From Allobosea sp. OK403 (GTDB lineage Bacteria; Pseudomonadota; Alphaproteobacteria; Rhizobiales; Beijerinckiaceae), in NCBI RefSeq assembly GCF_900113835.1, contig NZ_FOQV01000009.1:62001-126000 (forward strand): a DNA stretch of 64,000 bases, read 5' to 3'. This document shows, piece after piece, positions 51,045 to 58,989 of the stretch. The stretch's first letter is position 1. Every line of letters starts with the position of its first letter. Position numbers and translations under genes: made by a program. The notes under the pieces are model-generated. The model had not been told where the DNA came from. It was given only the letters and a program-made list of their open reading frames with translations, and did no database searches.

Positions 51045-51078
51045 CACTTATCAACAAGTATGCACCTTTTGGTAAGTG
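51045..51078. promoter_or_regulatory. Probable HxlR operator between SDR and HxlR genes
   Basis: CACTTATC at 51045 and GGTAAGTG at 51071 form an inverted repeat (7 of 8), with an inner ACTTATCAACAAGT. It lies between the divergent starts, nine bases before the HxlR ATG. Confidence 0.5.
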
Positions 51079-51086
51079 CCTGGAAA

Positions 51087-51524
51087 ATGTCATCAGATCG
51101 TTCAAGCCCGACCTCGCCGCTGGCACCGCCTCCGCCGCCGGTCCAGAATTGCACCCCGACATTGCGTGGCTTCACCTGCGGCCTCGACGCGACGCTGCGG
51201 GTCGTTGCCGGCAAGTGGAAGCCGCTGATCCTGTACTTCCTCGCCCAGGGCGGCCCGACCCGCTATGGCGAGCTGCGGCGGGCCGTGCGCGACGTCAGCG
51301 ACAAGATGCTGATCCAGCAGCTCAAGGAGCTGGAGACCGACGGCCTGGTGAAGCGCACCGACTACAGGGAGGTCCCGCCGCGGGTGGATTACAGCCTCAC
51401 CCCGCTGGGCCACAGCCTGGCCGAGGCCCTCGTGCCGCTCTGCACCTGGGGCACGGACAATCTCGCCGAGGTCACCCGCGTCTTCGCCCGGCGTAAGGCT
51501 TTGAACGGCAAGGGCGGGCCCTGA
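51087..51524 (+). CDS. HxlR-family transcriptional regulator
   Basis: Regulator of 145 residues with the HxlR winged helix: a Cys-containing lead (VQNCTPTLRGFTCGLDATLR), GKWKPLILYFLAQGGPTRYG, ELRRAVRDVSDKMLIQQLKE, VPPRVDYSLTPLG. Start at 51087 is favoured because the likely operator ends just before it; an in-frame ATG at 51060 is possible. Cysteines may sense electrophiles or oxidants, as in YodB/HypR, but this is inference. Confidence 0.87.
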   Translation: MSSDRSSPTSPLAPPPPPVQNCTPTLRGFTCGLDATLRVVAGKWKPLILYFLAQGGPTRYGELRRAVRDVSDKMLIQQLKELETDGLVKRTDYREVPPRVDYSLTPLGHSLAEALVPLCTWGTDNLAEVTRVFARRKALNGKGGP

Positions 51525-51612
51525 AAAACAGGGGCAGGCCCTGGAAGACGGGGGAGGGTGAGCCGAGGCCGGCGCCGGTCATCTGCTGCGCCACGTCGGA
51601 TGACAGAGCCTG

Positions 51613-52395
51613 TCAGCGCGCCCCAGATGCGCTGCCGCTGCGGTAGAGAACATAGCCCGCTACGACGAAGATCAGCGCCGCGAATATGCGGTTAAGCGTG
51701 TGCTTCTGCGCGGAGAGCCGCGTCGCCAGCAGCATGCCGACGACCCCGCCGATCACGCCGCCGCCGATGAACTCGATTGCGACCGCCCAGTCGATCATGC
51801 CCGAGAGCGCGTAGTTGAAAGCGGTCGCGAGGCCGAAGGTGCCGACCGCGAGCAACGACGACCCCACGGCATCGATCGTGCGCATCCCCGTCGCCAGGAT
51901 CAGCGCCGGAACGATCAGGAAGCCGCCGCCGATCCCGAAAAAGCCCGATGCGCCGCCGGCGAGGATCGCGACGGCCGCGGTTGCCACGCACATCCGCCGA
52001 TCGAGCGGCCGCGCGCTGCCGCCGGCCGCCTTGCGCGGCCACAGCATCAGCGCCCCGACGACCAGCATCAGCAGGCCGAACAGGAACAGCAGGCGCTGTC
52101 CGTCCACCGCCTTACCGAGCGTCGAGCCGGCCAGCGCGCCGACAGAACCGATCAGTGCGAAGATGATCGCGCAGGTCCATTGCACATGGCCCTTGCGGGC
52201 GTGTCCGATCAGATTGGCATAGGCGTTGACCGAAACCGCGAGCGCACCGGTTCCGATCGCGATGTGCGGCTGGGCGATGCCCACGGCATAGAGCAAAAGC
52301 GGCGTCGCCAGGATCGACCCGCCGCCGCCCACAAGGCCCAGCGTGAACCCGACCAGGCTGCCCGAACCGATCGCAATCAGGATCTGCGCCGTCAT
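51613..52395 (-). CDS. TauE/SafE sulfite-exporter family membrane protein
   Basis: Membrane protein of 260 residues with eight likely spans, the family repeats GFTLGLVGGGGSILATPLLL and GASGFFGIGGGFLIVPALIL. In BigR operons this protein is thought to export sulfite made from sulfide oxidation. Last gene of the blh-bigR-yeeE-yeeE-tauE unit; its start overlaps the previous stop (ATGA). Confidence 0.92.
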   Translation of the reverse strand: MTAQILIAIGSGSLVGFTLGLVGGGGSILATPLLLYAVGIAQPHIAIGTGALAVSVNAYANLIGHARKGHVQWTCAIIFALIGSVGALAGSTLGKAVDGQRLLFLFGLLMLVVGALMLWPRKAAGGSARPLDRRMCVATAAVAILAGGASGFFGIGGGFLIVPALILATGMRTIDAVGSSLLAVGTFGLATAFNYALSGMIDWAVAIEFIGGGVIGGVVGMLLATRLSAQKHTLNRIFAALIFVVAGYVLYRSGSASGAR

Positions 52396-52895
52396 GACTG
52401 GCTCCCGCCAGGCTGCGGTGCTGCAAGGCGGTCATGGATCACCATTCCCGCGAGCATGGCCGTAACGAAGAGCGCGACCGGGGCGAGACCGAGCGAGAGC
52501 GCGGCCAGCGCCGGGCCGGGGCACAGGCCCGCCATGCCCCAGCCGGCCCCGAAGATCGCCGAGCCCAGGATCAGGCGAGTGTCGATCGGCGTCGTCGCGG
52601 GCAAATGGAATTCGGCATCGAAGGCAGGCCGCCGCAGATGGCGGCGCAGGAGCATTGCCGCAGAGGCGACAGCGACGGCTCCGCCCAGGACGAAGGCGAG
52701 GCTGGGATCCCAAGCGCCCGCGACATCGAGGAAGCCGCGCACGCGCGCCGGATCGAGCATGCCCGACAGCGACAGGCCGAGCCCGAAGACGGCGCCGGCA
52801 AGCAGCGCGACCAGGACTTGCGCGATCAGGACTTGCGCGACCGAGAATTGCGCGATCAGGATTCGCGCGGACGAACTCCGAGCCGGACGCATCAT
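52392..52895 (-). CDS. YeeE/YedE-family membrane protein, second half
   Basis: Membrane protein of 167 residues with the C-terminal YeeE half: GAVFGLGLSLSGMLDPARVR and GAGWGMAGLCPGPALAAL (conserved Cys). YeeE proteins import thiosulfate or move sulfur species. The N-terminus carries extra Ala/Gln/Val/Leu residues from a 15-bp tandem repeat (RILIAQFSVAQVLIAQVLVA). The start overlaps the stop of the first half (ATGA). The two genes together make a split YeeE, as usual in BigR operons. Confidence 0.9.
   Translation of the reverse strand: MMRPARSSSARILIAQFSVAQVLIAQVLVALLAGAVFGLGLSLSGMLDPARVRGFLDVAGAWDPSLAFVLGGAVAVASAAMLLRRHLRRPAFDAEFHLPATTPIDTRLILGSAIFGAGWGMAGLCPGPALAALSLGLAPVALFVTAMLAGMVIHDRLAAPQPGGSQS
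52805..52864. repeat. 15-bp tandem repeat (x4) at the N-terminus of the second yeeE gene
   Basis: Units start at 52805, 52820, 52835 and 52850, consensus GCGCGATCAGGACTT with one to four changes. They extend the hydrophobic N-terminus in units of five residues. Confidence 0.85.
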
Positions 52896-53302
52896 GGCGA
52901 AACGAGCCTCATCAGGGTGACGGTTGCGACGCCGGCCGCGAGGAAGCTGGCGACCGCGGCGAGCGAGCGCGGCGACAGCCTTGCAAGCCCGACCACGCCA
53001 TGCCCGCTGGTGCAGCCCGAGCCCATCCGGCTGCCGAAGCCGACCAGCAGCCCGGCGATCGTGATGACCGGCAAGGAGGCCGTGATCGTCACGGAGGGCC
53101 ACGCGCCCGACCAGAGCCGATAGAACAGCGGCCCGAGCATGAGCCCGATGACGAAGGCGGCGTTGGTGGGCATCTGCCTGCCTTGCGCCAGCCGGCCGAG
53201 AATGCCGCTGATGCCGGCGACGCGGCCGTTGAGCAGAAGCAGCATGCCGGCCGAAAGTCCGATCAGCGTGCCGCCCATGAGAGAAGGCCAGTAGGCGCTC
53301 AT
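52892..53302 (-). CDS. YeeE/YedE-family membrane protein, first half
   Basis: Membrane protein of 136 residues: GGTLIGLSAGMLLLLNGRVA, then the conserved sulfur-handling loop GFGSRMGSGCTSGHGVVGLA with its Cys. Partner of the gene at 52392. Overlaps the bigR stop by four bases. Confidence 0.91.
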   Translation of the reverse strand: MSAYWPSLMGGTLIGLSAGMLLLLNGRVAGISGILGRLAQGRQMPTNAAFVIGLMLGPLFYRLWSGAWPSVTITASLPVITIAGLLVGFGSRMGSGCTSGHGVVGLARLSPRSLAAVASFLAAGVATVTLMRLVSP

Positions 53303-53652
53303 GGCGCGGGCTCCTGGGCGCAGAAGATGGCGTGAAGCGCGGCGACGAGGCTCGCCGCCTTTTGCTCGGTCAACCGGTAGAAAATCTGCCGGGCCTCGCG
53401 CCGCGTCTCGACGATGCCGGCTTCGCGCAGCACCGTAAGCTGCTGCGAGAGCGTCGGCTGGTGGATGTCCAGCATCTCTTCGAGCTGGCTGACGGAATAC
53501 TCGCCCTCAACCAGCGTGCAGACGATCATCAGCCGGTTGGGATGGGCGAGCGTCTTGAGCAGACCGGCGACCTCCGCCGCCCGGCTCGCCAGCTCCGCCC
53601 GATTGATCGGCGCCTGCGTCACGGGTGCCTGTGTCATCGGAGCCTGCATCAT
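53299..53652 (-). CDS. bigR: ArsR-family persulfide sensor, BigR/SqrR-like
   Basis: Repressor of 117 residues with winged helix (LKTLAHPNRLMIVCTLVEGE, HQPTLSQQLTVLREAGIVET). The two cysteines known to form a tetrasulfide link in BigR/SqrR are present: MIVCTL near residue 45 and AIFCAQ near 111. So it should release DNA when persulfides rise. The N-terminus has a QAP repeat (MMQAPMTQAPVTQAP) from a 15-bp repeat. Second gene of the operon; overlaps genes on both sides. Confidence 0.93.
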   Translation of the reverse strand: MMQAPMTQAPVTQAPINRAELASRAAEVAGLLKTLAHPNRLMIVCTLVEGEYSVSQLEEMLDIHQPTLSQQLTVLREAGIVETRREARQIFYRLTEQKAASLVAALHAIFCAQEPAP

Positions 53653-53656
53653 GGCG
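53612..53656. repeat. 15-bp tandem repeat (x3) at the bigR N-terminus
   Basis: Units at 53612, 53627 and 53642 (GCCTGCGTCACGGGT, GCCTGTGTCATCGGA, GCCTGCATCATGGCG). They encode the repeated T-Q-A-P-x before the ArsR fold and include the start codon. Confidence 0.82.
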
Positions 53657-54959
53657 CCGTCCCGTCCCAGGCCGCTCCGGTCAAGGCATTGAGCGGGATC
53701 TTGAGATAGCGCCGGCCGTTCGCCTCCGGCTCGGGCAGGCGGCCGCCGCGGATGTTCACCTGCAGTGCATGCAGGATGAGCTTGGGCATGGGCAGCGTTT
53801 TGTCGCGGGCCTGACGCAGGGCGACGAAGGAGGCCTCGTCCTGCCCGGCGACATGCGGGTTCGCCAGCTTCTGCTGGCCGACCGTGCTCTCCCAGCGCGG
53901 CGCGCGGCCATGGGGCTGGTAGTCATGCCCCGTGAACAGCCTCGTCTCGTCGGGCAGCGCGAGAATGGCCTGGATCGAGGCCCAGAGCGCGCTGGCGCTG
54001 CCACCGGGGAAGTCGGCCCGTGCAGTGCCGGAATCGGGCATGAACAGCGTGTCGTGGACGAAGGCGGCATCGCCGACGACATAGCTGATCGAGGCCAGCG
54101 TATGCCCGGGCGAAAACAGCACGGAGGCCTCCAGCGAGCCGAGCCTGAACCGCTCGCCATGGGCGAAGAGCCGGTCCCATTGCGAGCCGTCGGTGGCGAG
54201 GTCCGGGAGGTTGTAGAGACCCTTCCAGAGTCTCTGCACGGCCACGACCTGCGCGCCGATCGCGGTCTGCGCACCGGTCTTGCCCTTGAGATACTGCGCG
54301 GCGGAGAAGTGGTCGGCATGGGGGTGGGTGTCGAGGATCCATTCCACGCGCAGGCCCTGCTCATGGATGAAGGCGAGGATGAGATCGGCCTGGGTCGTGG
54401 CGGTCGCGCCTGACTTCTCGTCATAGTCGAGAACGGGATCGATGATGGCGCAGGCCTTCGTTGCAGGGTCGGTGACGACGTACTGGATGCTGCCGGTTCT
54501 CGGCTCGTAGAAGCCCGTGACCTGTGGTGCCTGGGCCGCGCGACGGTCGAGCCAGGCCTTGGCCCCAGTGAGGTCGAAGCCGAGCGTCTGGCCGAAACCG
54601 ACCACCGTATCGGCCGAGATGCGACCGTCGAGGACTTCGCCCAGCACATGAAGCGTCAGCGCGCGGGTCCCGCTCTTGCAATGGGCGAACACTGGCCCCG
54701 ATGCCTGCGCGAGCGCCGCACGGAAGGCTGTCACATCGGCCTCGGTGATGGTCGGGCCTGTCACCGGGATGAAGCTGTAAGCCATCCCGGCCTCACCGGC
54801 CGCCTTCTTCTCGGCAGCCGAGCCCGGCTGCCCCGCCTCCTCGCCATCGGGCCGGTCGTTGATGACGGCCTTGAAGCCTTGCGCGGCAAGGGCCGGAAAG
54901 TCGGCCGTCGCGGGCTGGCCTGCGACAGAAAGCGAGTCCGAGATTTTGACGAGGTGCAT
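53649..54959 (-). CDS. blh: Blh: persulfide dioxygenase fused to a DUF442 phosphatase-like domain
   Basis: Protein of 436 residues. N-terminal DUF442 domain (about 1-110, active-site-like HCKSGTRA) and C-terminal metallo-beta-lactamase domain of ETHE1 type (about 145-400; THPHADHFSAAQYL, FSPGHTLASISYV, FTGHDYQPHGR). ETHE1-like enzymes oxidise glutathione persulfide to sulfite, which fits the tauE exporter downstream. Start with GGAGG site. First gene of the BigR operon. Confidence 0.93.
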   Translation of the reverse strand: MHLVKISDSLSVAGQPATADFPALAAQGFKAVINDRPDGEEAGQPGSAAEKKAAGEAGMAYSFIPVTGPTITEADVTAFRAALAQASGPVFAHCKSGTRALTLHVLGEVLDGRISADTVVGFGQTLGFDLTGAKAWLDRRAAQAPQVTGFYEPRTGSIQYVVTDPATKACAIIDPVLDYDEKSGATATTQADLILAFIHEQGLRVEWILDTHPHADHFSAAQYLKGKTGAQTAIGAQVVAVQRLWKGLYNLPDLATDGSQWDRLFAHGERFRLGSLEASVLFSPGHTLASISYVVGDAAFVHDTLFMPDSGTARADFPGGSASALWASIQAILALPDETRLFTGHDYQPHGRAPRWESTVGQQKLANPHVAGQDEASFVALRQARDKTLPMPKLILHALQVNIRGGRLPEPEANGRRYLKIPLNALTGAAWDGTAP

Positions 54960-55003
54960 GACCGGCCTCCAAGGCAGGGCTGATTCAAGGTTTGGCTGAT
55001 ATT

Positions 55004-55030
55004 AATATATATTTTCATATAATATATATT
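55004..55030. promoter_or_regulatory. AT-rich BigR operator/promoter
   Basis: Two copies of the self-complementary AATATATATT at 55004-55013 and 55021-55030, 17 bp apart, in the blh upstream region. BigR is known to bind AT-rich sites overlapping the -10 region, so this is the expected operator. Confidence 0.65.
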
Positions 55031-55068
55031 GGGGTGGCACAAGCCTCGGAGCCGCATTCATCCGCACC

Positions 55069-55731
55069 TCAGAGCACGACCACTTTCGAGCCGCTGGGGA
55101 TGCGGCTGTAGAGGTCGATCACGTCCTGGTTCATCATGCGGATGCAGCCGGAGGAGACCGCTTCGCCGATCGTCTCGGGTTCGTTTGTGCCGTGGATCCG
55201 GTAGAGGGTGTCGTTGCCGTTCTTGAACAGATAGAGCGCTCGCGCCCCCAGCGGGTTGCTTTCACCCCCCGCCATCCCGCTCGACCATTTCGCATAGCGA
55301 CGCGGGTCGCGCCGGATCATGTCGGGCGTCGGCGTCCAGCGCGGCCATTGCGCCTTGCGCCCGATCGTCGCCGTGCCGGCGAATTCGAGCCCGGCCTTGC
55401 CGACACCGACGCCGTAGCGCAGCGCCTTGCCATGCTCCTGCACCAGGTAGAGGAAGCGCTGGTGCGGATCGACGACGAGCGTACCGGGCGGATGCTTGGT
55501 CGGGTAGTCGACGAGCTGGCGCACATTGCGCGGCTGGAGATCCTCGAGATCGACCGCCGGCACCTTGAACTTTTCGGTATCGATCGCCGCATAGCGCTGC
55601 GCGACCTGGGGCGGAATCGCCGAGTAGGAGGCCGCCACGGGCGGCTGCGGCTGGACCGTCGTGCAGGCTGCAACAGTGAGGGGCAAGGCGATGACGGCAA
55701 AGCGCTTTGCCGCTTGGAGAACGCGGATCAT
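55069..55731 (-). CDS. L,D-transpeptidase (YkuD), lipoprotein
   Basis: Predicted lipoprotein of 220 residues: MIRVLQAAKRFAVIALPLTV with lipobox V-A-A-C. YkuD domain LVVDPHQRFLYLVQEHGKAL, catalytic stretch IHGTNEP ... SSGCIRM (Cys nucleophile). Known as ErfK/YbiS type. Start at 55731 with GGAAAG upstream. Frame is open upstream to 55842 but overlaps the DsbA gene. Cross-links peptidoglycan or anchors lipoproteins. Confidence 0.9.
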   Translation of the reverse strand: MIRVLQAAKRFAVIALPLTVAACTTVQPQPPVAASYSAIPPQVAQRYAAIDTEKFKVPAVDLEDLQPRNVRQLVDYPTKHPPGTLVVDPHQRFLYLVQEHGKALRYGVGVGKAGLEFAGTATIGRKAQWPRWTPTPDMIRRDPRRYAKWSSGMAGGESNPLGARALYLFKNGNDTLYRIHGTNEPETIGEAVSSGCIRMMNQDVIDLYSRIPSGSKVVVL

Positions 55732-55786
55732 TCTGGTCTTTCCGGTAAGGCTTGGGGAGCGAGGCGACCGAGGGCGAAACGCCACC

Positions 55787-56431
55787 CTATTGCGCCGCCT
55801 GCTTGGCGCGCGCATCGGCCACGATCTGCTTGAAGCCGGCATAATCCAGCGTCGAGGTCCGGAACGGACCCACGAGATAGGCCGGCGTCCCCTGCAAGCC
55901 GATCGAATCCGCCTGGGCGAGGTTGCGCCGCAGCAGGGCGGTGATGGCGTCCGCCCTGGCGCCGAGATCGGCCTGGAGGCGGACCATGTCGACGCCCGAC
56001 GCCTTCACGGCTTCCAGCATCCTCTCCTTGGAAATCCGCATGCCGGGAATGCCCATCAGTGCGTGGTGCACGGCATCGTATTGGCCCTGGTAATGGGCTG
56101 CGACCGCGAGTTGTGCGCCATAGACGGAGGCCTCGGTCAGGATCGGCCAATCCTTGTAGACGAGCCGGATTTTGCCGTCGGTCTTGACGATGCGATCGAG
56201 ATCGGGCGCCGACTTCTTGCAGAAGGGACAGTTGTAGTCGAGGAAGGCGACGATGGTGACGTCGCCCTTCGGGTTGCCGGCGGTTGGCGCCTCCGGATCG
56301 TTGAGGATGGCGTCGCTATCGACCTCCTGGCCGAGAGCGGACGGAATCCCCACCAGGGCGGGACAGATCGTGGCGAGAATGCCCGATGCGCTCAGTCTGG
56401 CGAAGCGGGTGATCACGGTTCTGCGGTTCAA
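55787..56431 (-). CDS. DsbA-family thiol oxidoreductase
   Basis: Exported thioredoxin-fold protein of 214 residues with a Tat-like or Sec signal (MNRRTVITRFARLSASGI). Active site CPFC in FLDYNCPFCKKSAPD and cis-Pro in GTPAYLVGPFR. Belongs to the DsbA/DsbG-like group that forms or repairs disulfides. Follows the DsbD gene by 47 bases, so DsbD probably keeps it reduced. Confidence 0.9.
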   Translation of the reverse strand: MNRRTVITRFARLSASGILATICPALVGIPSALGQEVDSDAILNDPEAPTAGNPKGDVTIVAFLDYNCPFCKKSAPDLDRIVKTDGKIRLVYKDWPILTEASVYGAQLAVAAHYQGQYDAVHHALMGIPGMRISKERMLEAVKASGVDMVRLQADLGARADAITALLRRNLAQADSIGLQGTPAYLVGPFRTSTLDYAGFKQIVADARAKQAAQ

Positions 56432-56478
56432 GGCGGGCTCCAGGGTTGAAAAGACGGGGCTGGGGAGGGCGAGGGGTG

Positions 56479-58230
56479 TCAGGCGCCGGCCTTCGCCAGC
56501 ATCGCGGAAAAGGCATCGACGGTTGTGGCGCCGGTCGTACGGGCCTCATCGACCTCGCGGCCGCTGCCGGCATCGATGAAGAGCAGGGTCGGCGGCCCCA
56601 CCACGCCGAAGCGGTCCATCAGAGCCTGGCCCTCGCTGCCATAGACGGTCAGGTCGGCGCGGATGATCGTGATCGTGTCGAGGCGGGCGCGGATCGCGGG
56701 GGCGCGCATCACGCTGCGGTCGATCTCCTTGCAGACCGTGCACCAGTCGGCGGTGAAATCGACGAGGATCGGCCGGTTCACCGCCCGGGCCTCGGCGAGC
56801 GCGGCATCGAAGGCGGCAGTCGTCGAGACGACCCGCACACCGGCAGTGGGCGCCGGTTCCATCGCGCCCGCTCCGTCGAGAAGCGTGGCCAGACGCAGAG
56901 GATCTTGCCGCCCCGTCGCGGCAGCTCCGACCAACACCAGGCCGTAGAGCGCTAGGGCGACAGCCATGAGGCGGGGCAACAGACGCAGGTGGTCGCGGAT
57001 CAGCGCATAGGCGCCAAACCAGACGCCGCCCGCGATCGCCAGCAGGCCCCATAGGGCGAGCGTGACGTCGGCCGGCAGCACGCGCGCCAGCATCCAGATG
57101 GCGAGCCCGATGAAGACGAAGCCGAAACCCTGTTTCGCCTTGACGAGCCAGGGCCCGGATCGGGGCAGGATGCGGGCTCCGAAGGTGCCAAACAGCACGA
57201 GTGGCAGCCCCATGCCGAGCCCGAGCGCAAAGAGTGCCGCTGCACCGCGCGCCATGTCGCCGGTCTGCGCGACATAGATCAGCGCGGCCGCCAGCGGCGG
57301 CGTCACGCAGGGGCCGACGATCAGGGCCGCGGTGAAGCCCAGCATCGCCGCTCCGCCAAGCGAGCCGCCGCGGCCGGGGTTCCCGCCCGTCAGCCGCGTG
57401 CTCCAGCTCCGCGGGAGTTGCAGATCGAAGAGCCCGAACATCGAGAGTGCCAGCGCAGCGAAGACCACGCTCATCAGCCCGAGCGCCAGCGGCGTCTGCA
57501 GCACGGTTTGGAGATTGCGGCCCGACAATGCGGCGGCGACGCCCAGTGCGGCATAGGCCAGCGCCATGGCGAGCACATAGACGCCCGACAGAGCCAAGCC
57601 ACGCCTGGCCGATAGGTGCTCGCCCGCCTGCGCCAGCATGCCCGACAGAATCGGGATCATCGGAAAGATACACGGCGTCAGCGACAGAAGCAGGCCGAAG
57701 CCGAGGAAGCTCGCCAGCGTCAAGGCGAGGCTGCCGGAGAGCAGGCTGGCCGGTGCGGCGGCGGCCGGCGACCGCTCCAGGACGCTGATGGGCTGCGCCT
57801 TCGCAAGGGCGCCTGTGGCCAGATCGAGACTTTTGACGATCGGCGGATAGCACAGACCCTGCTCGGCACAACCCTGATAGCTCACGATGATCGTGCCCGT
57901 TGCCGGCGCGCCGCTGGCGCGGATACGGGCCTGCGTCTGGCCGTGATAGATCTCGGTCAGTCCGAAATTGGGATCGTCCTTCCGCTCGCCGGCCTGCGTG
58001 ACGAGCGGAAGCGGCGTGCCGTCCGGCCACTGCGCCTTCAGGCTTTCGCGATAGAGGTAGTGGCCGGGCAAGGCCGTCCATGTCAGGACCAGGCTGCGAT
58101 CGGCGGCCCGCTCGACGCCGAGGCGGAAGACCTCGTCGGCGGGGCGCGACGTGGCGGCGGATGCGACGCCCGCCAGCGCCATCAGGCAAAGGACGAGGCT
58201 GGCGAACGCTGCGAGGAACGGGCGGTGCAT
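56479..58230 (-). CDS. dsbD: DsbD thiol:disulfide interchange protein
   Basis: Protein of 583 residues that carries electrons from cytosolic thioredoxin to the periplasm. Signal peptide, N-terminal domain (about 25-150; Cys pair region GCAEQGLCYPP), eight-span domain (about 165-430) with Cys in LTPCIFPMIPI and GPCVTPPLAAAL, and a C-terminal thioredoxin domain with WCTVCKEI near residues 495-502. All three Cys pairs look present. Divergent from a two-component system. Confidence 0.94.
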   Translation of the reverse strand: MHRPFLAAFASLVLCLMALAGVASAATSRPADEVFRLGVERAADRSLVLTWTALPGHYLYRESLKAQWPDGTPLPLVTQAGERKDDPNFGLTEIYHGQTQARIRASGAPATGTIIVSYQGCAEQGLCYPPIVKSLDLATGALAKAQPISVLERSPAAAAPASLLSGSLALTLASFLGFGLLLSLTPCIFPMIPILSGMLAQAGEHLSARRGLALSGVYVLAMALAYAALGVAAALSGRNLQTVLQTPLALGLMSVVFAALALSMFGLFDLQLPRSWSTRLTGGNPGRGGSLGGAAMLGFTAALIVGPCVTPPLAAALIYVAQTGDMARGAAALFALGLGMGLPLVLFGTFGARILPRSGPWLVKAKQGFGFVFIGLAIWMLARVLPADVTLALWGLLAIAGGVWFGAYALIRDHLRLLPRLMAVALALYGLVLVGAAATGRQDPLRLATLLDGAGAMEPAPTAGVRVVSTTAAFDAALAEARAVNRPILVDFTADWCTVCKEIDRSVMRAPAIRARLDTITIIRADLTVYGSEGQALMDRFGVVGPPTLLFIDAGSGREVDEARTTGATTVDAFSAMLAKAGA

Positions 58231-58272
58231 GGCGACCTTCGATCGGTTGAAGCCGCCATTTCGACAGCCCAG

Positions 58273-58289
58273 CTTAAGCCAGCCTTAAG
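58273..58289. promoter_or_regulatory. CTTAAG-N5-CTTAAG site between dsbD and the two-component system
   Basis: CTTAAG at 58273-58278 and 58284-58289, separated by CCAGC: an exact PmrA/QseB-type direct repeat. It lies 43 bases from the dsbD start and 38 from the regulator start, so it can serve both. Confidence 0.65.
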
Positions 58290-58326
58290 GCTGGGCTGGT
58301 CGATCGCGACGACAGGAGCCAGATGC

Positions 58327-58989
58327 ATGCGCATTCTCGTGATCGAGGACGACCCGGTTTTGGCCGACGGTCTCAAGGTCGGCCTCGGCCTCGCCGGCAT
58401 GACGGTGGATTGCGTCGACAGCTGCGCGGATGGACGCGCGGCGCTGGCGACATCGGCCTTCGATGCGGTCGTGCTCGACCTGATGCTGACCGACGGTTCC
58501 GGTCTCGACCTGCTGCGCGAGATGCGTGGGTCGGGCGACCGGACCCCCGTCCTGCTGCTCACAGCGATGGACGAGACATCCGACCGCATCCGCGGACTCG
58601 ACACCGGGGCCGATGATTATCTCGGCAAGCCGTTCGATCTCGATGAGCTCGGCGCTCGCGTCCGTGCCATCGCCCGGCGAGGCTTGGGGCGGGCCTCGCC
58701 TTGCCTTGCCGCCGCAGGAATCCTGCTGGACCCCTCGGTCCTGTCGGCGACCCTGCACGGCGCCCCTCTCTCGTTGTCCCGGCGGGAATTCTCGGTGCTG
58801 GCGGCCTTGATGGAGCGGCCCGGCACGGTGCGCTCCAAGGCCGAGATCGAGGACCGGCTTTATGGCTGGCAGGAGGAGATCGAGAGCAACGCAGTCGAGG
58901 TCCATATTCATCATCTGCGCGCCAAGATCGGCCGCGACGCGATCGAAACCGTGCGCGGCCTCGGCTATCGGATCAGGGTGACGTCATGA
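58327..58989 (+). CDS. OmpR-family response regulator, PmrA/QseB-like
   Basis: Protein of 220 residues: receiver (MRILVIEDDPVLADGLKVGL, phospho-Asp in VVLDLMLTDG near 51, ADDYLGKPF) and winged helix (VEVHIHHLRAKIG, VRGLGYRI). An ATG at 58323 is out of frame. Its stop overlaps the kinase start. The predicted binding site upstream matches the PmrA/QseB class. Confidence 0.94.
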   Translation: MRILVIEDDPVLADGLKVGLGLAGMTVDCVDSCADGRAALATSAFDAVVLDLMLTDGSGLDLLREMRGSGDRTPVLLLTAMDETSDRIRGLDTGADDYLGKPFDLDELGARVRAIARRGLGRASPCLAAAGILLDPSVLSATLHGAPLSLSRREFSVLAALMERPGTVRSKAEIEDRLYGWQEEIESNAVEVHIHHLRAKIGRDAIETVRGLGYRIRVTS

